DNA from: Candidatus Binatus sp.
GTDB taxonomy: Bacteria > Desulfobacterota > Binatia > Binatales > Binataceae
Direction: 5' to 3'
NCBI RefSeq assembly: GCF_030646925.1
Contig: NZ_JAUSKL010000051.1
Location: 23,379-87,378, forward strand
Length of the DNA stretch: 64,000 bases
Shown piece after piece: positions 25,822 to 33,841 of this stretch (its first letter is position 1; every line of letters begins with the position of its first letter). The notes beneath the pieces were generated by a model. The model had not been told where the DNA came from, did no database searches, and worked only from the letters and a program-made list of their open reading frames with translations. The translations under genes and the position numbers were made by a program.

Positions 25822-26955
25822 ATGGAAACTGTTGCTATCGCAGAGAGTCAAATTGGCGAGTGGCCCGCGCGCATGGAATACAAGGAACGGGATTTGATTA
25901 AGCTCGATCAGCTGGCCGAAGGCTCGGAGCGGGTGCAGGGGATGGTCGTGCGCTCGGTGCAATTGCGCAATGTGCTCAAGACCGTCGCGAGGTTGAGTCC
26001 TTACAAATCGACAGTGCTTATCTCCGGGGAATCCGGCACCGGCAAGGAACATATCGCCCGCGCTCTGCATTCGTTAAGCGGGATTTCAACTCCGTTCGTC
26101 ATCTTCAATTGCTCCAACCTGCTCGAATCGCTCGCCGAGTCGCAACTGTTCGGACACGTGAAGGGCGCCTTCACCGACGCGCGCGAGGATTCGCAGGGCT
26201 TCTTCCGCGCCGCCCACGGCGGCACGCTCTTTCTCGACGAAATCGGAGACCTGCCGCTGAAGCTGCAACCCAAGTTGCTGCGCGCGGTCGAAATGCACGA
26301 AGTGCAGCCGGTCGGCTCGTCGCACTCCTACCACGTCGATATCCGGCTGGTTGCGGCGACCAATCGCGATCTGCGCTCGATGGTCAAGGCGGGCCAGTTC
26401 CGCGATGACCTCTTCTATCGCCTCAACAACGCCACCATCTTCATCCCGCCGTTGCGCCGGCGCCGCGAGGCGATTCCAGCCTTCGTCGGGTATTTCATCC
26501 AGCATTTCAACAAGATCTTCGGCACCAACGTCGAGGAAATCTCCCGCGGCGCGCTCGAACTGCTGTGCAACTATCAGTGGCCCGGCAATGTCCGCGAGCT
26601 TGCGCACGCGGTCGAAAGCGCAGTCCTCCTGAGCGACTCCAACGGTATCGGAGTCGCCGACCTGCCGCCGGAAATCGTCAATGGCTCCGGGGCCGAAATG
26701 CTCGAAGCGAAAAATGCCGAAGCGCTCGATAGCCCGGACTCCGAAGGCGTCGTGCGCCGCCTCACGCCGATGAACTTTGCGCCCGAAACACCCGCGCTGC
26801 TGCTTGACGAAGTCATCCGGCAAACTCTGGTCCGTTCGCTCGAAGAAACAGAGGGCAATCGCCGCCGCGCCGCTGCGATGCTTGGTGTTTCCCGCTCGAC
26901 CTTATACCGGATGCTCACGCGCTACGGCCTCGAAGATCCGCGCCGCTCGCCCTGA
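25822..26955 (+). CDS. Sigma-54-dependent transcriptional activator (AAA+ and Fis domains)
   Basis: A 377-residue enhancer-binding protein. The N-terminus (residues 1-40) is too short for a receiver or GAF domain. The AAA+ domain has Walker A GESGTGKE (69-76), the sigma-54 contact loop GAFTDA (115-120; the consensus is GAFTGA), Walker B GGTLFLDEIGD (133-143) and FRDDLFYRLN. A C-terminal Fis-type helix-turn-helix (NRRRAAAMLGVSRSTLYRMLTRYGL) follows a linker of about 70 residues. It opens sigma-54 polymerase complexes after binding upstream DNA. It lies 3.5 kb after the last tad gene; sigma-54-type promoters precede it and two pilus genes, so the pilus is its most likely target. With no sensory domain, control is probably by expression level or a partner. 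Confidence 0.93.
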   Translation: METVAIAESQIGEWPARMEYKERDLIKLDQLAEGSERVQGMVVRSVQLRNVLKTVARLSPYKSTVLISGESGTGKEHIARALHSLSGISTPFVIFNCSNLLESLAESQLFGHVKGAFTDAREDSQGFFRAAHGGTLFLDEIGDLPLKLQPKLLRAVEMHEVQPVGSSHSYHVDIRLVAATNRDLRSMVKAGQFRDDLFYRLNNATIFIPPLRRRREAIPAFVGYFIQHFNKIFGTNVEEISRGALELLCNYQWPGNVRELAHAVESAVLLSDSNGIGVADLPPEIVNGSGAEMLEAKNAEALDSPDSEGVVRRLTPMNFAPETPALLLDEVIRQTLVRSLEETEGNRRRAAAMLGVSRSTLYRMLTRYGLEDPRRSP

Positions 26956-27076
26956 TAGCGCGCCGCAAGTTTCTTGGGGTGGGTCGCGCCGCGCAAGGGG
27001 GGACGCGGCCCGCCCACTTCCGAGGCCGCAATCCAGACCAAATCCGCCTTCGCTTCCTGTTCTCCTGAACTGCCAA

Positions 27077-27092
27077 CGTTTCACGTGAAACA
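27077..27092. promoter_or_regulatory. parS-like centromere site
   Basis: The bases CGTTTCACGTGAAACA match the universal chromosomal parS consensus TGTTTCACGTGAAACA at 15 of 16 positions and contain the complete 14-base palindrome GTTTCACGTGAAAC. ParB binds such sites to load the chromosome segregation complex, usually in the origin-proximal part of the chromosome. It lies in a non-coding gap between two convergent genes, where no promoter function is needed. No parA or parB gene is in the window. Confidence 0.8.
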
Positions 27093-27111
27093 TCGCCAGC
27101 GAATCAAGCGC

Positions 27112-28212
27112 TCAGTTCGAGGCCGGCGACGCGGCCGCCGCGGATGCGCGAGTCGCCTCCCAGATCGCGTACAGCGGATCCTCAGGATGCGCCTTGGCCA
27201 ACGCGATGATCTGCTCGATCGTCGCGCGCAGGTCGCCATGATTGATTCGCTGCAGCGCCGCGAAATTGTCCAGGTCGCGAAAATAAATCAGGTAGTTCAC
27301 CAGCACCGCGTTGTTGAGCGGCTGCTTGTCGAGGTCGTAGTGCTCGAGGCCCGAGAGTGTCGGCTCGAGCGCCGCGTAATCGGCTTTGATCGCCCCAAAC
27401 GCGACCTCGCGCTGCTTCAGAATTTCGTGTTCGGGAAGATCGCTCGTGTAGATTTTCAGCAGCCGCGCTTGCTCCTGCAGCAAGAACCGCGAGAAGCGAA
27501 GTTCGCTGTCCAGAATCGCGCGCGCCGCGATCGTGTCCGCCGCCGACTCGCCTTCGGTCGCCGCGAAGAACGCGATCGCGCCGGCGCTGCCGACGTAGGT
27601 CGCCGCCGATTCGTCGAACATCGCGTCGCTTGGCAGGTAATAGGTGCGATGAAACAGTTCGTGGATCAGCACGCCCGCCAATTCCACCCGATCTAGTTTG
27701 AGCAGATTCGATAAAACCGGATCGTCGAAAAAGCCGAGGCTCGAAAATGCCACCGCCGGCCGCACCATCGTGTCGAGGCCCTCGCTCTCGAGCGAGGCCG
27801 CCATCGCGTTGGCGTCTGCCGGGTCGAAATAGCCGCGATACGGCACGCTGCCCACGATCGGGAACCACCATGTATAGGGCCTCAGCGAATCGCGCGGAGC
27901 CGCCATCACGACGTGCACGACCGCGCCGTTATCGACCGGCGCGATGGTTTGATAAGCGCCGCCGACTTCCAGTCCGAGGTTTTCTTCGGCGAATTTCCGC
28001 ACGGCGAGAACGGTTTCGAGCTTCTCGCGAATTTCCGGCGAGAGGTCCCGCTGCGCGAGCTCGACGGAAATCGGTTTTCGGTTCCACAGGATGCGCCCGC
28101 CTTCATAGGCCGCGCGCGCGAGATAACCGGCGTAGCATCCGGCGAGCAGCGCCGACGCCGTGATCAACGCCGCGGCGCGAACGACTGCGCTCCGCCTGAC
28201 GAATCCACGCAC
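27112..28212 (-). CDS. Putative aminopeptidase lipoprotein (COG4324-like)
   Basis: A 366-residue zinc-peptidase-like protein. The signal peptide ends in the lipobox ALLAGC. The metal site HELFHRTYY (HExxH-type: H-E-L-F-H) is followed by FDESAATYVG with the likely third ligand Glu, a pattern of the predicted aminopeptidase family PF10023. It is probably on the periplasmic side, anchored by lipid. The GTG at 28212 is preferred as start because it lies just after the stop of the ABC gene and directly precedes a basic signal peptide; the open frame continues upstream inside the ABC gene. It is the last gene of the mrp-GT-ABC-ABC unit. Confidence 0.82.
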   Translation of the reverse strand: MRGFVRRSAVVRAAALITASALLAGCYAGYLARAAYEGGRILWNRKPISVELAQRDLSPEIREKLETVLAVRKFAEENLGLEVGGAYQTIAPVDNGAVVHVVMAAPRDSLRPYTWWFPIVGSVPYRGYFDPADANAMAASLESEGLDTMVRPAVAFSSLGFFDDPVLSNLLKLDRVELAGVLIHELFHRTYYLPSDAMFDESAATYVGSAGAIAFFAATEGESAADTIAARAILDSELRFSRFLLQEQARLLKIYTSDLPEHEILKQREVAFGAIKADYAALEPTLSGLEHYDLDKQPLNNAVLVNYLIYFRDLDNFAALQRINHGDLRATIEQIIALAKAHPEDPLYAIWEATRASAAAASPASN

Positions 28213-28222
28213 GGCGCGAAGG

Positions 28223-30061
28223 TCAGCCCGCGACCAGGCGATCGTTGTTCGCCATCGCGGCGTATTGCAGTTCGAACAGCCGAAAATATAGGCCGCGCTG
28301 CGCGAGCAATTCCGCGTGCGTGCCGCTCTCACGCAGCACGCCGCCGCCCAGCACCATGATTCGATCAGCGCGCTCGATGGTGGAAAGCCGATGCGCGATC
28401 ACGACCGCAGTGCGATCGGCGAGCAACTCGTCGAGCGCGAGCTGAATCAGGCGCTCGGTCTCGCTGTCCACGCTCGAGGTCGCCTCATCCATCACCAGGA
28501 TGCGCGGGTTGTAGGCGAGTGCGCGCGCGAAAGAGAGCAGTTGGCGCTGGCCCGCCGAAAGATTTGCGCCGCGCTCGCGGATTTCCTCGGCCAGTCCGCG
28601 CGGCAGGCGTTCGACGAAGCGCAATGCCTGCGCTCGCTTCAGCGCGATGCTGACTTCGCGTTCGCTGAGTTCCGTGCGCGAGAGCCGGATATTTTCCATC
28701 ACGTCGCCGGCGAACAAAAACACGTCCTGCTGCACGTATCCGATTTCGCGCCGCAGCGCCGGCAGGTCCCACTCGCGCACGTCGATTCCATCGACCAGGA
28801 TGCGCCCGCCAGTCACGTCATACGCGCGATTGAGCAGTTTGATGATCGTCGTTTTGCCCGAACCGGTCGGGCCGACGATTGCAATCTTCTGACCCGGCTC
28901 GACGCTGAAGCTTAGGTCGCGCAGCACCGGTTCGCCGCGCCGGTACTCGAACGTCACGTGATCGAAAACGATCGCGCCGCGCGACGATGCCGGGATTTTC
29001 GGTCGCGCGGGCATCGGCAGCGTCTGCTCGGTCTGCATCAAGTGGAAAATCTTTTCGACTGACGCGAGCGCGGATTGCAGCGCGCTGTACTTGGTCGAGA
29101 TGTCGCGCAGCGGCATGAAGAATTGCTGCGCATACTGGATGAAGGCGATCAGCGTGCCGAGCGTCACCAGATGCCGAATCACGCTGCCGCCGCCAATCCA
29201 CAAAATCACCGCGACGGTAATCGTGCTGATCGTCTCGACCGCGGAGAACTGGCCGGCCTCGTACACGTTGGCCATCATCTGGACTTCGCGCGAGCGGACA
29301 TTCAACGCGTCGAACTCACGGCGGCTCTCGCGCTCGCGGGTGAAAAGTTGCACGACGGTCATGCCGGCCAGCGACTCGGAGAGGTAGGCGTTCAGCGCGG
29401 CGAGGCGATCGCGAATCTGGCCGTACACGATGCGCGAGCGCGAGCTCAAGAAGTAAATGATGATGGTGAGCGGCGGAATCGAGCACAGCGACCACAGCGC
29501 GAGCCGCGGATGCAAGCTGAACATGATCGTCACGATGCCGCCGAGGGTGAGTGCGTCGATAAACAGCGTGAGCGAGCCCGCGCCAAACATGTCGTTGATC
29601 GCATCGACGTCGGTGGTCATGCGGCTGACGAGGCGGCCGACCGGGGTGCGATCGAAGAACGACATCGGCAATCGCTCGATTCGGCGGAACAGCGCGAGGC
29701 GCAAATCGGAAAGGCTGTATTGCGCGACCATCATCATCAAGTAGAACTGGCCGTAGAAGGCTGCGAACTCGAGGATCACCAGCAGCAGATAGAGCATGCC
29801 CATCACGAACAGGCCGTGGCCGCCGGAAATGCGGAACAGCACGGCGAGCCATGCGGGCGGCGTCGCGCCGTGATGGCCGGAGAGAAATTCATCGACGGTG
29901 AGCTTGATGATGTAGGGCTGCGCGAGCAGGAACGCGGAATCGAGCGGCATCAGCGCGGTCGCGGCCCAGAAGAGTCGCTGGTACGGACGGATGAATCCCC
30001 ACACCCATCGCAGCAGCGCGAGGTCGTAAACGCGGACCGGAGATTCTTCAGCAACCTGCAT
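28223..30061 (-). CDS. ABC exporter half-transporter, consensus-site subunit
   Basis: A 612-residue protein with a six-helix membrane domain (residues 1-330) and a nucleotide-binding domain. Walker A is GPTGSGKTT and Walker B is RILVMDEATSSVD with the catalytic glutamate present. The signature is LSAGQRQLL instead of LSGGQ, and the H-loop histidine (VVIAHRLST) is present. It overlaps the partner subunit by one base at 30061. In heterodimeric exporters of the MdlAB or TM287/288 kind, one composite site keeps the catalytic Glu and pairs with the LSGGQ of the partner, which fits here. Substrate unknown; neighbouring glycosyltransferase suggests lipid or envelope export. Confidence 0.92.
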   Translation of the reverse strand: MQVAEESPVRVYDLALLRWVWGFIRPYQRLFWAATALMPLDSAFLLAQPYIIKLTVDEFLSGHHGATPPAWLAVLFRISGGHGLFVMGMLYLLLVILEFAAFYGQFYLMMMVAQYSLSDLRLALFRRIERLPMSFFDRTPVGRLVSRMTTDVDAINDMFGAGSLTLFIDALTLGGIVTIMFSLHPRLALWSLCSIPPLTIIIYFLSSRSRIVYGQIRDRLAALNAYLSESLAGMTVVQLFTRERESRREFDALNVRSREVQMMANVYEAGQFSAVETISTITVAVILWIGGGSVIRHLVTLGTLIAFIQYAQQFFMPLRDISTKYSALQSALASVEKIFHLMQTEQTLPMPARPKIPASSRGAIVFDHVTFEYRRGEPVLRDLSFSVEPGQKIAIVGPTGSGKTTIIKLLNRAYDVTGGRILVDGIDVREWDLPALRREIGYVQQDVFLFAGDVMENIRLSRTELSEREVSIALKRAQALRFVERLPRGLAEEIRERGANLSAGQRQLLSFARALAYNPRILVMDEATSSVDSETERLIQLALDELLADRTAVVIAHRLSTIERADRIMVLGGGVLRESGTHAELLAQRGLYFRLFELQYAAMANNDRLVAG

Positions 30062-31821
30062 CAGTAGCGGCTCAATTCTTCCTCGAGCAACTGGCGGCGG
30101 AACAACTCGGCGTAGATTCCGCGCCGTCCCATCAATTCTTCGTGCGTGCCGCGCTCGGCGATCTCGCCGTCGTCGAGCACGATGATCTGATCGGAGTCGC
30201 GGACGGTCGAGGCGCGATGCGCGACGACGATCGTGGTGCGGCCGGCGACGCTTTGCTCGAGACTATCGAGCACCGCCTTTTCGGTTTCGGTATCGACGCT
30301 CGAAAGCGCGTCGTCGAGCACCACGACGTTGGGATTGTAGGTCAGCAGGCGCGCGATCGTGACGCGCTGCTTCTGGCCGCCCGAGAGCGCCATGCCGCGC
30401 TCGCCGACGATCGTGTCGAAGCCGTGGCCGAGCGTCGCGATATCCGGTTCGAGGCCGGCGATTTGCGCCGCACGCTCAATCTCATTTTGAGATGCATCCT
30501 TGTTGCCGAAGGCGATGTTGCGCGCGAGCGTGTCCGTGAACAGCACCGGTTCCTGCGGCACCATCCCGATTGTGCGGCGGAGCGCGCCGAGCGGAAGTTC
30601 GTGCACGTCGCGGCCATCGAGCATCACGCGTCCTTCGGTGGGTTGCAGCATCCGCACCAGCAGCTTGACCATCGTCGATTTGCCGGCGCCGGTGCGGCCG
30701 ACGATCGCGAGCTTTTCGCCCGCCGCGACTTTCACATTGATGTCTTTCAGCGCGTAAGTGATTTTGCCGCCGGCGCCGTTGGCGCGATTGCTGTCGTTCG
30801 CGAAATAGCTGAACCACACGTGGTTCCATTCGATAGCGCCGTTGATCTCCAGTTTGAGATCGCTCCCCTCGACCGTGTCGGCGCCTCGCGCATTGAAAAT
30901 CTCATCGAGGCGCTTCATCGAAGCTTTGCCGCGCTGATAGATCGATAGCATCCAACCGAGCGAAATCGTTGGCCACGCGAGTTGGCCCAGGTAGCTCAGA
31001 AACGCGACCAGCGAGCCCAGCGACATCTGGCCCGCGATCACAAGCGAGCCGCCGTAAATCAGCACGATCATCGTGGAGGTGGCGGCGGCGCCGCGAATCA
31101 TCGGCATCATCGCGCCGCGGGTGCGCGCGAGCGCGAGTCCCTGCTCGTTGTAGGAAGCGTTGATTTTGCGGAACAGGCCGGCCTCGTGATCCTCGAGCGT
31201 GTAAGCCTTCACGACGTGGATGCCGGCGAGGCTCTCCTGGACCTTGGAGCCGATCGACGCGAGGCCCTCCTGCACCCTGAGGCTGCGCATCATCATCGCG
31301 CGCATCAGCCATCGGATCGCAACGAACAGAATGAAGTATGGCACGATCGCGACGAAGGTCAGGCGCGCGTTCAGCGAACTCATGAAGACCAGCGCGAGGC
31401 CGTAAATCAGCGGCGTGTTCGCGATCGTCAAAACGAACATCCCAACCATCATGCGGACCGCGGTCAGGTCGTTGATCATGCGCGACATCAGGTCGCCGGT
31501 TTTGTAGGTCTGGTAGAAGTCGGTGCTGAGCGTGGTCAAATGCGCGAAGAGATCGTTGCGCAGGTCGTATTCGATATCGCGGCCGACGTTGAAGATGACG
31601 AAGCGCGAGAACCAGCGCACGACGCCGAGCACGATCGCAAATGCGATCATCAGTTCGGCGTACCACGCGATCTGCTCGAAGCTATGCGCCTTGGTGGCGT
31701 CGATCGCGTCGCGCATGAAGAGCGGGATCATCATCGCGAGGGTGGCGGTCGCAAAAGTGCAGACGATGCCGAACAGGTAGCGCCGCCAGTAACGGCGCAT
31801 ATAAAGGAGCAAGCGTTTCAT
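30061..31821 (-). CDS. ABC exporter half-transporter, degenerate-site subunit
   Basis: A 586-residue protein with an N-terminal six-helix membrane domain and a nucleotide-binding domain. Walker A is GRTGAGKST and the signature LSGGQKQRV is intact, but Walker B reads VVVLDDALSSVD with Asp in place of the catalytic Glu. Together with the LSAGQ signature of the partner this makes one ATP site degenerate, a hallmark of heterodimeric type IV exporters. An extra 25-residue insert rich in Asn/Gly (FANDSNRANGAGGKI) precedes the NBD core. Upstream, 80 bases separate it from the glycosyltransferase gene. Confidence 0.92.
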   Translation of the reverse strand: MKRLLLYMRRYWRRYLFGIVCTFATATLAMMIPLFMRDAIDATKAHSFEQIAWYAELMIAFAIVLGVVRWFSRFVIFNVGRDIEYDLRNDLFAHLTTLSTDFYQTYKTGDLMSRMINDLTAVRMMVGMFVLTIANTPLIYGLALVFMSSLNARLTFVAIVPYFILFVAIRWLMRAMMMRSLRVQEGLASIGSKVQESLAGIHVVKAYTLEDHEAGLFRKINASYNEQGLALARTRGAMMPMIRGAAATSTMIVLIYGGSLVIAGQMSLGSLVAFLSYLGQLAWPTISLGWMLSIYQRGKASMKRLDEIFNARGADTVEGSDLKLEINGAIEWNHVWFSYFANDSNRANGAGGKITYALKDINVKVAAGEKLAIVGRTGAGKSTMVKLLVRMLQPTEGRVMLDGRDVHELPLGALRRTIGMVPQEPVLFTDTLARNIAFGNKDASQNEIERAAQIAGLEPDIATLGHGFDTIVGERGMALSGGQKQRVTIARLLTYNPNVVVLDDALSSVDTETEKAVLDSLEQSVAGRTTIVVAHRASTVRDSDQIIVLDDGEIAERGTHEELMGRRGIYAELFRRQLLEEELSRY

Positions 31822-31901
31822 GAGCGATGCTTAAATTATCAGGTCTCAGACGCGATAGAAGTGGCGGGCGCGGGAAGTTCCGGCGGTCGCGGCGATAGGA
31901 A

Positions 31902-32663
31902 TCAAAGCGAGGTGCGGGATTTGATGCGGCGCTCGTATAATTTCGCGTACTTCAGAAATACGTAAAAGGCCGCCGTCATCGCAGCGTAGAGGCCGCGGCC
32001 GCCGTCACGGAAGCCGCCTCGGATCACGTAGAAATTGAAAAACCGCCACGCCGGATTCGCGATCATCCTGAATGGCGTGAACGCGTTCGGCTCCTGCTCC
32101 AGCGCGGCGCGCGAACTGAAGCGATTGATCGTGGCGACATGATCGGCGATATCGCGATAGCTGAAATGCAGAATCGGATTCTGGAGGCGCTCGACGCGGC
32201 CCTCGACGATCACCTTGTCGTGCGGATCGCGGCCGCCGATATGACCGCGATCGCGCCTGAAGAGGCGCACCGGCGTGTCGGGATAAATCGCATGCGAATA
32301 ATAATGACTGAGGTGATAGAGAATCCGCCGGATGCGATAGCCGTCGGCAGCGCCAGGCGAAGCGACGGTGCGCAAAATCTCTTCGCCGAGATCGTGCGTC
32401 GCCTGCTCGTCGGCGTCCATCAGCAGCACCCAATCGCCGGTCGCGCGATCGAGCGCCATCTGCTTCTGCATCACGTAGTTGGTGAACTCATGCTGCACGA
32501 CATTGGCGCCGGCATCGCGCGCGATCGCGACCGTGTTGTCGGTCGAGCAGGAATCGATGACGATTTTTTCGTCGCAGAACCACGCGCTCCGCAGACATTG
32601 CGCGATCAGCGCCTCTTCGTCGCGCGTGATCGTGATCAGCGAGATGCGTGGACGTTCGGCCAT
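31902..32663 (-). CDS. Family 2 glycosyltransferase (WaaE/KdtX-like)
   Basis: A 253-residue GT-A enzyme. The N-terminal strand PRISLITITRDEE, the nucleotide-sugar segment IVIDSCSTDNTVAIA and the DXD-type metal site LLMDADEQ are present. The later RRILYHLSHYYSHAIYPDTPVRLFRR matches the WaaE/lgtF-like group that glucosylates the lipopolysaccharide core. The C-terminal amphipathic helices suggest loose membrane association. Downstream are the two ABC exporter genes and upstream is mrp, with only 7 bases between. Target sugar and acceptor are unknown. Confidence 0.87.
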   Translation of the reverse strand: MAERPRISLITITRDEEALIAQCLRSAWFCDEKIVIDSCSTDNTVAIARDAGANVVQHEFTNYVMQKQMALDRATGDWVLLMDADEQATHDLGEEILRTVASPGAADGYRIRRILYHLSHYYSHAIYPDTPVRLFRRDRGHIGGRDPHDKVIVEGRVERLQNPILHFSYRDIADHVATINRFSSRAALEQEPNAFTPFRMIANPAWRFFNFYVIRGGFRDGGRGLYAAMTAAFYVFLKYAKLYERRIKSRTSL

Positions 32664-32670
32664 GCGGCGT

Positions 32671-33726
32671 TCAGTGCTTTGGATGATCGAGTTCGTCGAT
32701 CACTTTGGTTGCGATCGATTTGAAAGCCGCGCTCACGGGATGCGACGGATTGGCGGCCACGATCGGCTGAGCGCGATCGCCGCCTTCGCGCAGTTCGCGC
32801 ACCAGCGGAATCTCGCCGAGGAACGGCACGCCCAGTGACTCGGCGAGCCGGCTGCCGCCACCATGCGAAAAAATATCGTGGCGATGATTGCACTTGCGGC
32901 ACAGGTAATAGCTCATGTTCTCGACCACGCCGAGCACGGGCACGTGCACCTCGTCGAACATCGCGACGCCGCGCTTGACGTCGAGCAGTGCGATCTCCTG
33001 CGGCGTCGTCACGATCACGCCGCCTGCGAGTTCAACGCGCTGCGTAATCGTCAGTTGCGCATCGCCGGTGCCGGGCGGCAAATCGAGCACCAGGCAATCG
33101 AGTTCGCCCCATTCGACGTTGAACAGAAATTCCGTCTCGAGCTTGGTGACCATCGGACCGCGCCAGATGACGGCGGTTTCATCATTGATGAAGAGCGCCA
33201 TCGAAATGTAGCGGATGCCGAAGCGCTCGAGCGGAATCATGCGGCGCTCGGGCGTGAGCGCGACTGCTTTCTCGACGCCGACCATCATAGCGATGCTGGG
33301 ACCGTAAACGTCGGCGTCCATCAGGCCGACGCGCCAGCCGAGCGCGCGCATCGCGAGTGCGAGATTCACGGCGACCGTCGATTTGCCGACGCCGCCTTTG
33401 CCGCTCGCGACGGCGACGATGTGCCTGACGCCGGGAATCGCGCGGCGCTGCGCGGTGGGCGAGGGCGCGCGCGGTGCGGATTGCGGCGGAGCTTCGACGC
33501 TGACGTTCACCGCAGGCACGCCAGGCATCGCGGCAACCGTCGCTTTCACGTCGGCGACGATCTTGTCGATGACTTCAGGCTTGGCGGAAATCGCGGTGAG
33601 CGAAACGGTCACGCCAAGAGACGCGACTTCGATATCCTTGATGACGCCGAACGAGACGATGTCGCGGGTGAAGCCGGGATATTTTACTTTCTTGAGTTCG
33701 GCGAGAATTTCGTTGGGACTGGGCAT
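32671..33726 (-). CDS. mrp: Mrp/ApbC iron-sulfur cluster carrier P-loop ATPase
   Basis: A 351-residue protein. Residues 1-80 form the FSCA/DUF59 domain, residues 80-100 a Pro/Ala linker and the rest a MinD-like ATPase with Walker A SGKGGVGKST (108-117) and LVLDLPPGTGDAQLT. The CxxC motif LCRKCNHRHD, which bridges an Fe-S cluster in dimers of this family, is present. It delivers 4Fe-4S clusters to apo-enzymes in the cytosol. It is the first gene of the minus-strand unit and is divergent from the DUF4838 gene with 115 bases between; no clear promoter elements were found there. Confidence 0.95.
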   Translation of the reverse strand: MPSPNEILAELKKVKYPGFTRDIVSFGVIKDIEVASLGVTVSLTAISAKPEVIDKIVADVKATVAAMPGVPAVNVSVEAPPQSAPRAPSPTAQRRAIPGVRHIVAVASGKGGVGKSTVAVNLALAMRALGWRVGLMDADVYGPSIAMMVGVEKAVALTPERRMIPLERFGIRYISMALFINDETAVIWRGPMVTKLETEFLFNVEWGELDCLVLDLPPGTGDAQLTITQRVELAGGVIVTTPQEIALLDVKRGVAMFDEVHVPVLGVVENMSYYLCRKCNHRHDIFSHGGGSRLAESLGVPFLGEIPLVRELREGGDRAQPIVAANPSHPVSAAFKSIATKVIDELDHPKH

Positions 33727-33841
33727 GTGCGGGCGGAACCTGGGCGATGCTCTGGTTGCGAAGTCGTTATTAAGGTCTGCGCGTCATGTTATCATTCCGC
33801 GACCGCAGGAAAAACGACGGGCATCGGAGATTAAATCCCAA

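Noticed and set aside
30810-30825. CACGTG-containing near-palindrome as a second parS
   Set aside because: The flanks do not match the parS arms, the dyad is imperfect and it lies inside a conserved ABC gene.
33383-33841. N-terminal extension of the DUF4838 frame into the mrp gene
   Set aside because: The extension is antisense to mrp, has no similarity to the family and is followed by a GTG start at 33842.
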